This document shows, one piece after another, positions 1 through 4,420 of a stretch of DNA of 5,387 nucleotides. Below the pieces are notes generated by a model. The model was given only the letters and a program-made list of their open reading frames with translations. It was not told the origin of the DNA and did not search any database. Position 1 is the first letter of the stretch, and every line of letters starts with the position of its first letter. The translations under genes were made by a program, and so were the position numbers. Origin of the DNA: Planctomycetota bacterium (GTDB lineage Bacteria > Planctomycetota > MHYJ01 > JACQXL01); the NCBI GenBank assembly GCA_016208805.1, contig JACQXL010000084.1, forward strand, positions 1 through 5,387. The letters are read 5' to 3'.

Positions 1-36
1 AGAAGGACACTTCCCGCCAACTGTAATAGGTTCCAT
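1..36 (-). CDS. Possible 5' end of a minus-strand gene, partial
   Basis: On the minus strand an ATG at 36 opens a frame that runs off the left edge and reads MEPITVGGKCPS. The same frame is open upstream to a TAG near 89 and gives KLELQGGP just before the Met. A second minus-strand ATG at 79 reads MSKNQHKT and stops at 55-53. Skipping one base of the A run after MSK would join the two into one N-terminus. The upstream AAGGCGG is only a weak Shine-Dalgarno. If real, the gene is divergent from the HTH gene. Only 12 codons are visible, so no function can be given and this may be chance. Confidence 0.25.
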   Translation of the reverse strand, partial: MEPITVGGKCPS

Positions 37-126
37 AGGACCGCCTTGTAATTCAAGTTTTATGCTGGTTTTTTGACATTTCCGCTATAGTTTTCCGCCC
101 TTTTTGCCGATATATAAATGGAAGGA

Positions 127-151
127 CCTGTCTGCCGTTGGCACAGGCAGG
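127..151. repeat. Small inverted repeat, CCTGTCTG / CAGGCAGG
   Basis: Arms 127-134 and 144-151 pair over 8 bp with one G-T pair around a 9-base loop. On the minus strand it reads CCTGCCTGTGCC, then AACGGCAGACAGG, which resembles small dispersed palindromic repeats I recall from environmental bacterial genomes. That recollection was not checked. It lies between the putative divergent gene starts. The rest of 1-240 holds no convincing gene on the plus strand. Confidence 0.45.
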
Positions 152-239
152 CAAGGGTGCTTTCCAGCGGCGACCTGATGGAAATCCCGCCCTGCCCATG
201 ACGTCAGGACTGAGAGGGATATCGGGCACCAACACCAAT

Positions 240-278
240 AAGGAGGTGTTCTGTATGTGGTCGCGCCACCGACGCTAA
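240..278 (+). promoter_or_regulatory. Strong Shine-Dalgarno with 7-codon leader ORF
   Basis: AAGGAGGT at 240-247 is a near-ideal ribosome binding site placed 7 bases before an ATG at 255. That ATG opens only seven codons (MWSRHRR) and stops at TAA 276-278. The stop overlaps a further ATG at 278 (TAATG), which opens a 40-codon frame ending at 400. Either frame could be a leader coupled to the downstream HTH gene. Alternatively the ribosome site is the true start of the HTH gene and a one-base shift separates them, because the HTH frame is open from 214 through this whole segment. Confidence 0.4.
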
Positions 279-351
279 TGGTTGGAATAATGACGACGAT
301 TATTCCGCAGAGGAACAGTTTGAAAACCGCGTTTATCACGGCCAGGGGGGA

Positions 352-819
352 GTGCCGTCTCAAAAAGCGCCTCACAAACCCAGGGAGATTGTTTACCTGA
401 TTGCTCGCCTGATTTCACCGTCCTTTATTGACCAACTGCCCTATGTCCAGGCATATTACCATACCGGCTCAGGCCAGGCCACCTGCGCCAAGTGCGTGCT
501 TGAACGCGACCAACTCGCCCGCTTGCTCTGTCAGTTAAGGCATGAATACAACTGGCTTTACCACCAGACCGAAAACGGCAACCAGCCGTTCCGGCTGAAA
601 GAAATTATCGCACTGGTCAGCATTATCACGATGCGGATTATCGCCCAGCCGCTGGCCGGCCTGATTATCCGCGCCTATTACGAAACCGACGCCAATGTCA
701 AAGCCATCTGCCGGAAGTATCCCACCCTGTCTGTCCGCACCTGTTACCGCTATATCCAAAACTATGTCACTAACCCCTATCTGATATTTTGCGATAAACG
801 GGGCCGCCGGGTACCGTGA
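352..819 (+). CDS. Small HTH-like protein with CxxC motif, unknown family
   Basis: The 155-aa product (from GTG 352) has no family I recognise. One CxxC pair, CAKC, sits at residues 45-48, with further Cys at 60, 120, 131 and 147. Residues 113-139 (DANVKAICRKYP, a short turn, then SVRTCYRYIQNYV) look like a helix-turn-helix with a basic, aromatic recognition helix, so DNA binding is likely but inferred. The tail is basic (DKRGRR). GTG 352 is the first usable start in frame but abuts its G-rich upstream stretch with no normal spacing. The same frame is open back to 214, and residues just upstream (NNDDDYSAEEQFENR) look like real protein. The true start may therefore lie near 255 with a one-base frame shift from sequencing error, decay or recoding. 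The stop codon lies inside the first degenerate unit of the 22-bp array, so the product may bind that array. Terminase small subunit-like or regulatory roles are alternatives. Confidence 0.6.
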   Translation: MPSQKAPHKPREIVYLIARLISPSFIDQLPYVQAYYHTGSGQATCAKCVLERDQLARLLCQLRHEYNWLYHQTENGNQPFRLKEIIALVSIITMRIIAQPLAGLIIRAYYETDANVKAICRKYPTLSVRTCYRYIQNYVTNPYLIFCDKRGRRVP

Positions 820-1126
820 TCTGGCCTGGGCTGAACCGTTCCTTAATCCGGCCGGAACCGTTGCCCGGTCCGGACGACACCGTTGCCTAATCCGGCCAAT
901 ACCGTTCCCTGACCGGGTCGGACCCGTTCCCTAATCCAGTCAGAACCGTTCCCCAGTCCAGCCAGAACTGTTCCCCAACCCGGCCCGAACCGTTGCCTGA
1001 CCCGGCCCGAACCGTTGCCCAATCCGGCCCGAACCGTTGCCTAATCTTCACCGAACCGTTGCCTGACCTGGTCTGAACCGTTCCCTGACCTTGACCGAGC
1101 CGTTCCCTGACCTTGACCAGACCGTA
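811..1126 (+). repeat. Iteron-like tandem array, 22-bp period, 13 full units
   Basis: The CCGTT core occurs at 836, 858, 880, 902, 924, 946, 968 (as CTGTT), 990, 1012, 1034, 1056, 1078 and 1100, every interval exactly 22 bp. This gives 13 full units at 833-1118. A degenerate unit (CCGTG at 814) overlaps the stop of the HTH gene, and a last one (CCGTA at 1122) ends the array. The first half of the unit is GAACCGTTSCC; the second half is variable, usually close to YRAYCCGGCCC. GAACCGTTC is an odd-centred palindrome. Units at 1075 and 1097 differ at one base, indicating recent duplication, while others differ at many positions. A 22-bp period puts each core on about the same helix face. Plasmid iterons, partition sites and phage protein-loading arrays have this design; the role here is inferred. 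Confidence 0.9.
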
Positions 1127-1155
1127 GGGGTGAATACCCCACCCCCCCAAGGGGT
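1127..1155. other. Two adjacent GGGGT/ACCCC hairpins closing the array
   Basis: GGGGT (1127-1131), GAAT loop and ACCCC (1136-1140) form a perfect 5-bp hairpin. Directly after it, ACCCC (1141-1145) can pair with GGGGT (1151-1155), and the arms can also pair in alternative combinations. The hairpins mark the boundary between the GC-rich array and the AT-rich tract. No T-run follows, so an intrinsic terminator is unlikely. Confidence 0.45.
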
Positions 1156-1186
1156 GTATCTGTGCCAAAAACCGGATTTTCACGCT

Positions 1187-1280
1187 TGCGATTTTTTGAG
1201 ATAACTCATTATTTAATAATATGTTAGGTAAAAACAGCCGTTTATAATTTTTGCCAAAACTGACACTTTTACCCCTTTAT
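1187..1280. other. AT-rich tract, possible DNA unwinding element
   Basis: Positions 1201-1260 hold 46 A/T in 60 bases (about 77%, counted by hand), against roughly 27% A+T in a typical array unit just upstream. The segment contains ATTTAATAATATG and TTTATAATTTTT. No gene is visible in it. Placed next to an iteron-like array, this is the layout of a plasmid-type origin, but it could equally be just the promoter region of the protease gene. No clear DnaA box (TTATCCACA-like) was seen. Confidence 0.4.
1243..1248 (+). promoter_or_regulatory. Candidate -10 box upstream of the protease gene
   Basis: TATAAT at 1243-1248 matches the sigma70 -10 consensus at all six positions. No good -35 stands 16-18 bp upstream (TATGTT at 1220 is poor), so it may be chance in an AT-rich tract. 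A transcript from about 1255 would give the protease a leader of about 65 bases. Confidence 0.3.
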
Positions 1281-1318
1281 TAGGCGTGCGCAAAAGACGC
1301 CCGAAAGGATGGCGGGTT

Positions 1319-2065
1319 ATGAGCCACAGATTGCACAGATTGATATTGATTCTGGTTCTGGCGTTATCTTGTCTCTACGGGATAAACCACAGAGGCACAC
1401 AGACCACAGAGACCTTCATTGTGGATTTATCCAAGAAAGCATACCAACCCTACCAGCAGGAATACGAGCGGATGCTCTATCCGACCGTGCGGATTAAAAC
1501 GCTATCCGGCACCGGCTCGGGAGTTATATTTCAACACGGAGACACAGAGACACGGAGAAATTGGACTTATATATTATCAGCCGCACATGTCGTAGATAAT
1601 TACAGTGAAGTCCAGGTAGAAATATACCGTTCCCTTACCGATACTCTGTGCCTCCGTGCCTCCGTGGTTTTAACGGATACGGTCAAAGATTTGGCTTTAC
1701 TCGTATCACGAATCCCGAATCCCGTATCTCGGGCACGCCTCGCACCGAAGGATTATAAACCATACATATTTACACCGGTCTGGGCGGTCGGCTGTTCATT
1801 AGGACTTCCTCCAAGACCATCCTTCGGGTATATTACGGCAATTCCGCAATCCGCAATTGACAATCCGCATTGGGAGATATCATCCCCCATCCTGCCCGGC
1901 AACTCCGGGGGTCCGGTTTACGACGCCCGGACCTACGAGGTTATCGGGATTGCGGTATGGGTCAGGACTTATCAGGGGCAGTTGGTAACCACTATGGCCG
2001 GGGTTGTGCCCATCGGCCAGATATATGAATTTTTAGCCACAGATTACAGCGAAGCGTCAGATTAA
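1319..2065 (+). CDS. Exported trypsin/HtrA-like serine protease, no PDZ
   Basis: The 248-aa product is a chymotrypsin-fold serine peptidase of the HtrA/trypsin-2 type. The visible triad is His90 (SAAHVVD), Asp124 (KDLALL) and Ser196 (LPGNSGGPV), each in its usual family context. Residues 8-20 are a hydrophobic signal or anchor segment; Cys18 after L-A-L-S is a poor lipobox, so lipoprotein export is possible but weak. Action in the periplasm or at the surface is expected. The chain ends right after the protease domain, so the PDZ domain of DegP-like enzymes is absent. ATG 1319 is preferred over GTG 1286 because GAAAGGA (1303-1309) lies 9 bases before it and the signal peptide then starts normally. 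At least seven in-frame segments derive from short dispersed repeats, including the codons right after the start and the end of the gene; they appear to sit in loops or termini, leaving the catalytic blocks intact. The next gene starts 34 bp downstream, so the two are probably co-transcribed. The substrate is unknown. Confidence 0.85.
   Translation: MSHRLHRLILILVLALSCLYGINHRGTQTTETFIVDLSKKAYQPYQQEYERMLYPTVRIKTLSGTGSGVIFQHGDTETRRNWTYILSAAHVVDNYSEVQVEIYRSLTDTLCLRASVVLTDTVKDLALLVSRIPNPVSRARLAPKDYKPYIFTPVWAVGCSLGLPPRPSFGYITAIPQSAIDNPHWEISSPILPGNSGGPVYDARTYEVIGIAVWVRTYQGQLVTTMAGVVPIGQIYEFLATDYSEASD
1322..1341 (+). repeat. Dispersed repeat, AGCCACAGATT type, in signal peptide
   Basis: AGCCACAGATT then GCACAGATT starts one base after the adenine-thymine of the start codon and encodes the SHRLHRL n-region of the protease signal peptide. 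The same 11-mer, with R at position 7, recurs at 2035, 2656 and, inverted, at 2073-2083. Confidence 0.65.
1387..1413 (+). repeat. Dispersed repeat, CCACAGAGGCACACAG type
   Basis: A CACAGAG-based repeat encodes NHRGTQTTET just after the signal peptide of the protease. It belongs to the same sequence family as the units at 1535-1560 and, inverted, at 1644-1671. Confidence 0.65.
1535..1560 (+). repeat. Dispersed repeat, CACGGAGACACAGAG type
   Basis: This encodes HGDTETRRN in the loop between two predicted strands just before the catalytic His block. It is in opposite orientation to the copy at 1644-1671, so the pair is an imperfect inverted repeat inside the gene. Confidence 0.65.
1644..1671 (-). 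repeat. Inverted copy of the CACGGAGGCACGGAG repeat
   Basis: Read on the minus strand it is AAAACCACGGAGGCACGG, then AGGCACAGAG, the same family as 1387-1413 and 1535-1560. On the plus strand it encodes TLCLRASVVL, between the catalytic His and Asp blocks. Confidence 0.65.
1702..1733 (+). repeat. Dispersed repeat, CCCGTATCTCGGG/GATACGAGA type
   Basis: Tandem AATCCCG steps followed by CGTATCTCGGG encode SRIPNPVSRA in the protease, after the catalytic Asp. The sequence is related to the CGTATC/GATACG repeats at 4100-4130 and 4421-4481. Confidence 0.55.
1839..1873 (+). repeat. Dispersed repeat, CAATCCGCAATCCGC type
   Basis: Three CCGCA(A/T)T steps (CCGCAATCCGCAATT, then AATCCGCATT) encode AIPQSAIDNPHW, shortly before the catalytic Ser block. 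It is simple-sequence-like and in frame. Confidence 0.55.
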
Positions 2066-2083
2066 TCCGTGAAATCCGTGGCT
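2035..2083. repeat. Inverted repeat straddling the protease stop codon
   Basis: AGCCACAGATT (2035-2045) pairs with AATCCGTGGCT (2073-2083), 10 of 11 positions, around a loop that contains the TAA stop (2063-2065). The 5' arm encodes the last residues of the protease and the 3' arm ends 4 bases before the Shine-Dalgarno of the next gene. Both arms are copies of the AGCCACRGATT dispersed repeat. It could modulate expression between the two genes, but there is no T-run to make it a terminator. Confidence 0.6.
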
Positions 2084-2099
2084 TCGGAAGGAGGACTTT

Positions 2100-2657
2100 A
2101 TGGAAAAGGATTATGGAATATGCAAGGAATGCGGCCAGGCGATAGAAGAGTTTGAATACGCCATTGCCGGGCTGGAGTTCTGGTATTGCGCCCAATGCTA
2201 CTACGAACGTTGGCCGGTCTATGCGCCGGGCAGTCCTGACCCGGCTGACCCCTTCAGGGGAAGTTGTGTCACCTTCGGTGACGACTCCTACGAGTTCCTG
2301 AAGGAACACATCTATGAAAAATCTTACCTTTACGAGAAAGATTTTCAGGCGGTGCGGCCATATAATCTTTTCCTGCAGAACTTTGAGACGCTGGCGCATC
2401 TGGTGGCTTTTATGGAGGAAGCGGCCAAAGAAGAATCCATTATTAAGGTGCGTCAACTACTCAAGAAAGACCTGGAGGACCTGGCCCGGCGCCGGCGCGC
2501 CCTGCGCACCCAGGCCATCACCGTGCTTCTTTTTATCCTCTGGGGCGAACTGGCCGAACAATACGGAACCGGCGTTAACTTTCCGGACGGTTACTACCAA
2601 CTGATTCAGGATTTAGACAATAACAAGTCGCCTTTTATCAGAAATTCAGATTGTTAG
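2100..2657 (+). CDS. Hypothetical protein, N-terminal four-Cys zinc knuckle
   Basis: The 185-aa product is not recognised beyond one motif. CKEC (8-11) and CAQC (30-33), separated by 18 residues, form a likely zinc-binding knuckle; the context (YGICKECGQAIEE ... CAQC) recalls the C4 finger of DksA/TraR proteins, which has 17 residues between pairs. There it is C-terminal, here N-terminal, so homology is unproven. Residues 64-80 are rich in acidic and aromatic residues. Residues 95-135 are strongly helical and charged, ending in DLARRRRALR, and may be a coiled coil. Residues 138-150 (QAITVLLFILWGE) form a short hydrophobic helix, too short for a confident membrane segment. No signal peptide is seen, so the protein is probably cytoplasmic. 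AAGGAGG (2088-2094) lies 5 bases before ATG 2100. Its stop codon TAG is supplied by the edge of a dispersed repeat, so the C-terminus (NNKSPFIRNSDC) may be of recent origin. It sits 34 bp after the protease gene, a likely operon. Confidence 0.75.
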   Translation: MEKDYGICKECGQAIEEFEYAIAGLEFWYCAQCYYERWPVYAPGSPDPADPFRGSCVTFGDDSYEFLKEHIYEKSYLYEKDFQAVRPYNLFLQNFETLAHLVAFMEEAAKEESIIKVRQLLKKDLEDLARRRRALRTQAITVLLFILWGELAEQYGTGVNFPDGYYQLIQDLDNNKSPFIRNSDC

Positions 2658-2678
2658 CCACGGATTACACGGATTAGA
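2654..2678 (+). repeat. Dispersed repeat AGCCACGGATTACACGGATT
   Basis: The repeat begins at the TAG stop of the preceding gene and matches the 11-mers at 1322, 2035 and 2073-2083 (inverted). Two GGATTA steps 10 bp apart make up its body. Confidence 0.65.
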
Positions 2679-2679
2679 A

Positions 2680-2740
2680 AGTGTTTGGCCTGTCAGATAG
2701 GCGTCTGGCTTCCTATCGGCCAGGCGGACGACCCAACACT
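2680..2740 (+). ncRNA. Long imperfect stem-loop, candidate structured leader
   Basis: Three nested helices are visible: AGTGTT (2680-2685) with AACACT (2735-2740); GCCTG (2688-2692) with CAGGC (2721-2725); and GATAGG (2696-2701) with CCTATC (2712-2717), capped by a 10-base loop. A symmetric 3x3 internal loop (TCA/GGC) separates the inner two helices. No T-run follows the outer stem, so it does not look like an intrinsic terminator. It lies 48 bases before a gene with an ideal Shine-Dalgarno and could be a 5' leader structure, an RNA-processing site or a mobile palindrome. No known riboswitch class was recognised. Confidence 0.4.
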
Positions 2741-2750
2741 AACACCTTTT

Positions 2751-2769
2751 CACTAACCACTAACCACTA
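2751..2769 (+). repeat. CACTAAC short tandem repeat
   Basis: CACTAAC is repeated at 7-bp steps (2751, 2758, then CACTA at 2765), preceded by a related ACACTAACAC at 2736-2745. It fills the gap between the stem-loop and the ribosome binding site; the role is unknown. Confidence 0.55.
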
Positions 2770-2770
2770 C

Positions 2771-2783
2771 GAAAGGAGGTGAT
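2771..2783 (+). promoter_or_regulatory. Full-length Shine-Dalgarno GAAAGGAGGTGAT
   Basis: The 13 bases pair with the whole anti-Shine-Dalgarno tail of 16S rRNA and end 4 bases before ATG 2788. It decides the start in favour of ATG 2788 rather than the upstream in-frame GTG 2779, which lies inside the site. Such extended sites usually mark highly translated genes. Confidence 0.8.
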
Positions 2784-2787
2784 AACT

Positions 2788-3582
2788 ATGCCATTTGTAA
2801 AGAAATTTGAGTTGAAACTGTATGTGCCGCTTAACAACGAGCCGGCCGGCGATATGCCGGACCGCTGGGCTGAAAATTTAAGCAACAATGCGGAGCGAAT
2901 CAAAGACCGTCTGCTGGAAAAAATCCCGGATGAATATACCTTTTCCAAGTTGATGGCCGGTCCGTCCGCTAATGAGTATGCTAATTTCGTCAACCCGGTT
3001 TACCGCGGTAAAAATGGACGCACCGCAACTGATGTGCTGTCCACCAAACAGAAGAATATGGCCACGGCTTACGGCCGTTGGTATGAGCAGGTTCTGCGGG
3101 TCTATGGCAACGGCGCGACATTCTTTAAGCAACAGGTCGCTAATGCCAAGTCCTGGCTGGCCGAACGGCTCGGTTCAAAGACTTTGCGGTTCACCGGCGA
3201 TAAGGTGCGCGGGCTGGGCGCGGCCCCAATCGCGGCTTATTACCTGGTCGGTGATGCCGGAGCCGTAGAGTTGATTCGGGCTGAAGATTTCGCGGACGGT
3301 GCGCCCTACGACATCGCACGCGACGGCGAGGAACCATTCCTCAAAGCGGCTATCCAGGCCAAACTCGTCCAGGGCGGCGTGCTGGTCTCCAACAACGAGT
3401 ACCGCGATGCCACCATCACGGCCCAGAATGCGACTAATACATCGCTTCTGAACGGCTATCGTGATACGGCCAAGGCCGAGGTCTTCGTGACGACTCCGGC
3501 CGCGGATAAGTCATTCTGCCTCTGGCGAATGAACCCTGATGGACGACTCTACCTGCACCTGCAGGTCGGTTTGACAGTGTAA
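2788..3582 (+). CDS. Hypothetical 264-aa protein, possibly a structural protein
   Basis: I do not recognise this family. The chain has no signal peptide, no membrane segment and only one Cys (244). Residues 2-14 (PFVKKFELKLYVP) could be a beta strand. Residues 30-58 and 85-130 are helical (NAERIKDRLLEKIPDEY; KQKNMATAYGRWYEQVLRVY; FFKQQVANAKSWLAERLG), followed by a more beta-rich, alanine- and glycine-rich part from about 133 to the end, finishing in alternating strands (GRLYLHLQVGLTV). Soluble, cytoplasm-made, with mixed alpha/beta folding, an ideal ribosome site and a fibre-like gene next door, it fits a phage or phage-derived virion or tail component, but that is an inference from context. 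The first start with a proper ribosome site is ATG 2788. A stem-loop lies on each side (2680-2740 and 3588-3635), so the gene may be a separately controlled unit. Confidence 0.75.
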   Translation: MPFVKKFELKLYVPLNNEPAGDMPDRWAENLSNNAERIKDRLLEKIPDEYTFSKLMAGPSANEYANFVNPVYRGKNGRTATDVLSTKQKNMATAYGRWYEQVLRVYGNGATFFKQQVANAKSWLAERLGSKTLRFTGDKVRGLGAAPIAAYYLVGDAGAVELIRAEDFADGAPYDIARDGEEPFLKAAIQAKLVQGGVLVSNNEYRDATITAQNATNTSLLNGYRDTAKAEVFVTTPAADKSFCLWRMNPDGRLYLHLQVGLTV

Positions 3583-3587
3583 ACCAA

Positions 3588-3635
3588 ACCACAGATGAAC
3601 CCAGCCCCTGCGCGCAAGGGCTGGGTCTTTGTGGT
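3588..3635 (+). terminator. Nested stem-loop between two genes, possible terminator
   Basis: The inner stem is perfect: ACCCAGCCC (3599-3607) with GGGCTGGGT (3618-3626), 9 bp around a 10-base loop (CTGCGCGCAA). It is followed by TCTTT, a weak T-run. An outer helix ACCACA (3588-3593) with TGTGGT (3630-3635) encloses it across a 5x3 internal loop, so inner and outer stems cannot both form before termination. It begins 6 bases after the stop of the upstream gene. It may be a leaky terminator that sets different levels of the two flanking genes, or an mRNA 3'-end stabiliser. Confidence 0.6.
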
Positions 3636-3658
3636 GAATAATTAGAAAGGAGAATTTT

Positions 3659-4264
3659 ATGACATACAGACGAAGATATTTTGAACCATTCACCGGCACG
3701 ACCATCGCACCCAATGCGATTACCTCGGACAAGATTGCCGATGAAACCATTGAATCAAGAGACATCAAGAACCAGCAGGTTAAGACCGAGGACATCGCCG
3801 ATAAGGCCGTAACCTTAGCCAAGTTAGGCGATGACGTGCCGGCGGTCGGGATTCCGGATAACTCTATCAGTGCGGCTAAATTAGCCGATAATGCCGTAGA
3901 GAAACGGCACATCAAGACGGCCGCTGTGGATACGGATGAGATTGCCCCAGCCGCAGTAACGACTGACAAGTTACGGGATGCAAATGTAACACCAGCCAAG
4001 TTATCTGAGATGGAAGACAGGTTCACGATTAACCAGAACCTGTTGCTGTTTTCCAACCTGTCCAACGCATCCGTGCCCAACACGGAGATAGACGTTTCGG
4101 GATACGTGTCACCGGATACGAGATACGTGATATGCGTTATGACGCATGCCGGAGCAAGCACGATACTCTACGGCTACAAGGCACAGTTCTACACCAAGCC
4201 GACCGTTGACCCGATGCCGCTCTACCGGCTGGATACCGCGGTCAAGGATTTTACTAATTACTGA
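3659..4264 (+). CDS. Decapeptide-repeat protein, tail-fibre or adhesin type
   Basis: The 201-aa product has residues 17-118 built from ten-residue repeats of the form [IV]-x-x-x-K/D-[IL]-x-D/x-x-x. Phase-setting hydrophobics are at 21, 31, 41 and 51; after the segment VTLAKLGDDVPAVGIPDNSI the phase shifts by one and they fall at 70, 80, 90, 100 and 110. Examples are ITSDKIADET, VKTEDIADKA, SAAKLADNAV and TTDKLRDANV. Such AVTTDKLADG-like repeats are typical of trimeric phage tail fibres and some bacterial surface fibres, where they make an elongated beta shaft. Residues 119-201 form a distinct C-terminal part (beta-rich; single Cys at 159), a plausible receptor-binding or trimerising head. No signal peptide is seen, which fits a virion part better than a secreted adhesin. 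The Shine-Dalgarno AGAAAGGAG lies 7 bases before ATG 3659. The gene follows the unrecognised 264-aa gene across a stem-loop. The chain is short for a tail fibre, so it may be a spike or decoration fibre. Confidence 0.75.
   Translation: MTYRRRYFEPFTGTTIAPNAITSDKIADETIESRDIKNQQVKTEDIADKAVTLAKLGDDVPAVGIPDNSISAAKLADNAVEKRHIKTAAVDTDEIAPAAVTTDKLRDANVTPAKLSEMEDRFTINQNLLLFSNLSNASVPNTEIDVSGYVSPDTRYVICVMTHAGASTILYGYKAQFYTKPTVDPMPLYRLDTAVKDFTNY
4115..4126 (+). repeat. GATACGAGATAC repeat inside the fibre gene
   Basis: The 12-mer GATACGAGATAC is identical to 4436-4447 in the downstream gap. With flanking GGATACGTG (4100-4108) and GATACGTGAT (4122 onward region) it encodes SGYVSPDTRYVI in the C-terminal part of the fibre protein. 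It is one more case of a dispersed repeat accepted within a reading frame. Confidence 0.6.
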
Positions 4265-4300
4265 ACTCTTGCGAAATGGGGAAAAGACCACCCAAAAGGT

Positions 4301-4361
4301 GTCATTGCGAGGGAGTGAAACGACCGAAGCAATCTCAAATTTATGGGATTGCTTCGCTCCC
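4301..4361. repeat. GTCATTGCGAG-type palindromic intergenic repeat
   Basis: GTCATTGCGAG starts at 4301. GAAGCAATC (4326-4334) pairs perfectly with GATTGCTTC (4347-4355), extendable by a G-T and a C-G pair, with an 8-base AT loop. An outer helix GGGAG (4311-4315) with CTCCC (4357-4361) closes it. This matches the widespread GTCATTGCGAG / GAAGCAATCTC family that I recall from many bacterial genomes. It lies 37 bp after the fibre gene stop. Confidence 0.75.
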
Positions 4362-4420
4362 GAGATGGTGTTACAACTGCGGCTGAGTTGTACCTGATGG
4401 GGTATATCCGGTGAGACCAA

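Noticed and set aside
73..91. TTGACA at 73-78 with TATAGT at 86-91
   Set aside because: The spacing is only 7 bp, far from the 16-18 bp needed for a sigma70 promoter.
85..375. Minus-strand open frame of 96 codons with a hydrophobic N-terminal stretch
   Set aside because: It opposes the leader ORFs and HTH gene, has no convincing ribosome site and has a non-protein-like C-terminal half. The hydrophobic run may reflect only base composition.
811..1126. CRISPR array
   Set aside because: Units are 22 bp in total with no separate unique spacers of normal length, and variation is spread through the unit rather than confined to spacers.
887..1183. Minus-strand open frame of 98 codons with a 22-residue periodicity across the array
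   Set aside because: A 22-bp repeat read in triplets automatically gives a 22-residue period, since three units restore the frame. The frame has a GTG start without a ribosome site, low-complexity G/R/V content and coincides with the array, so it is a by-product.
1286..1318. GTG 1286 as the protease start
   Set aside because: It would add MRKRRPKGWRV before the signal peptide with no ribosome site, while ATG 1319 has GAAAGGA at a 9-base spacing.
3511..4161. Minus-strand open frame of 216 codons
   Set aside because: It is the complement of the decapeptide-repeat gene, whose plus-strand product has clear repeats and a good ribosome site. The long shadow frame follows from the repeated codon pattern.
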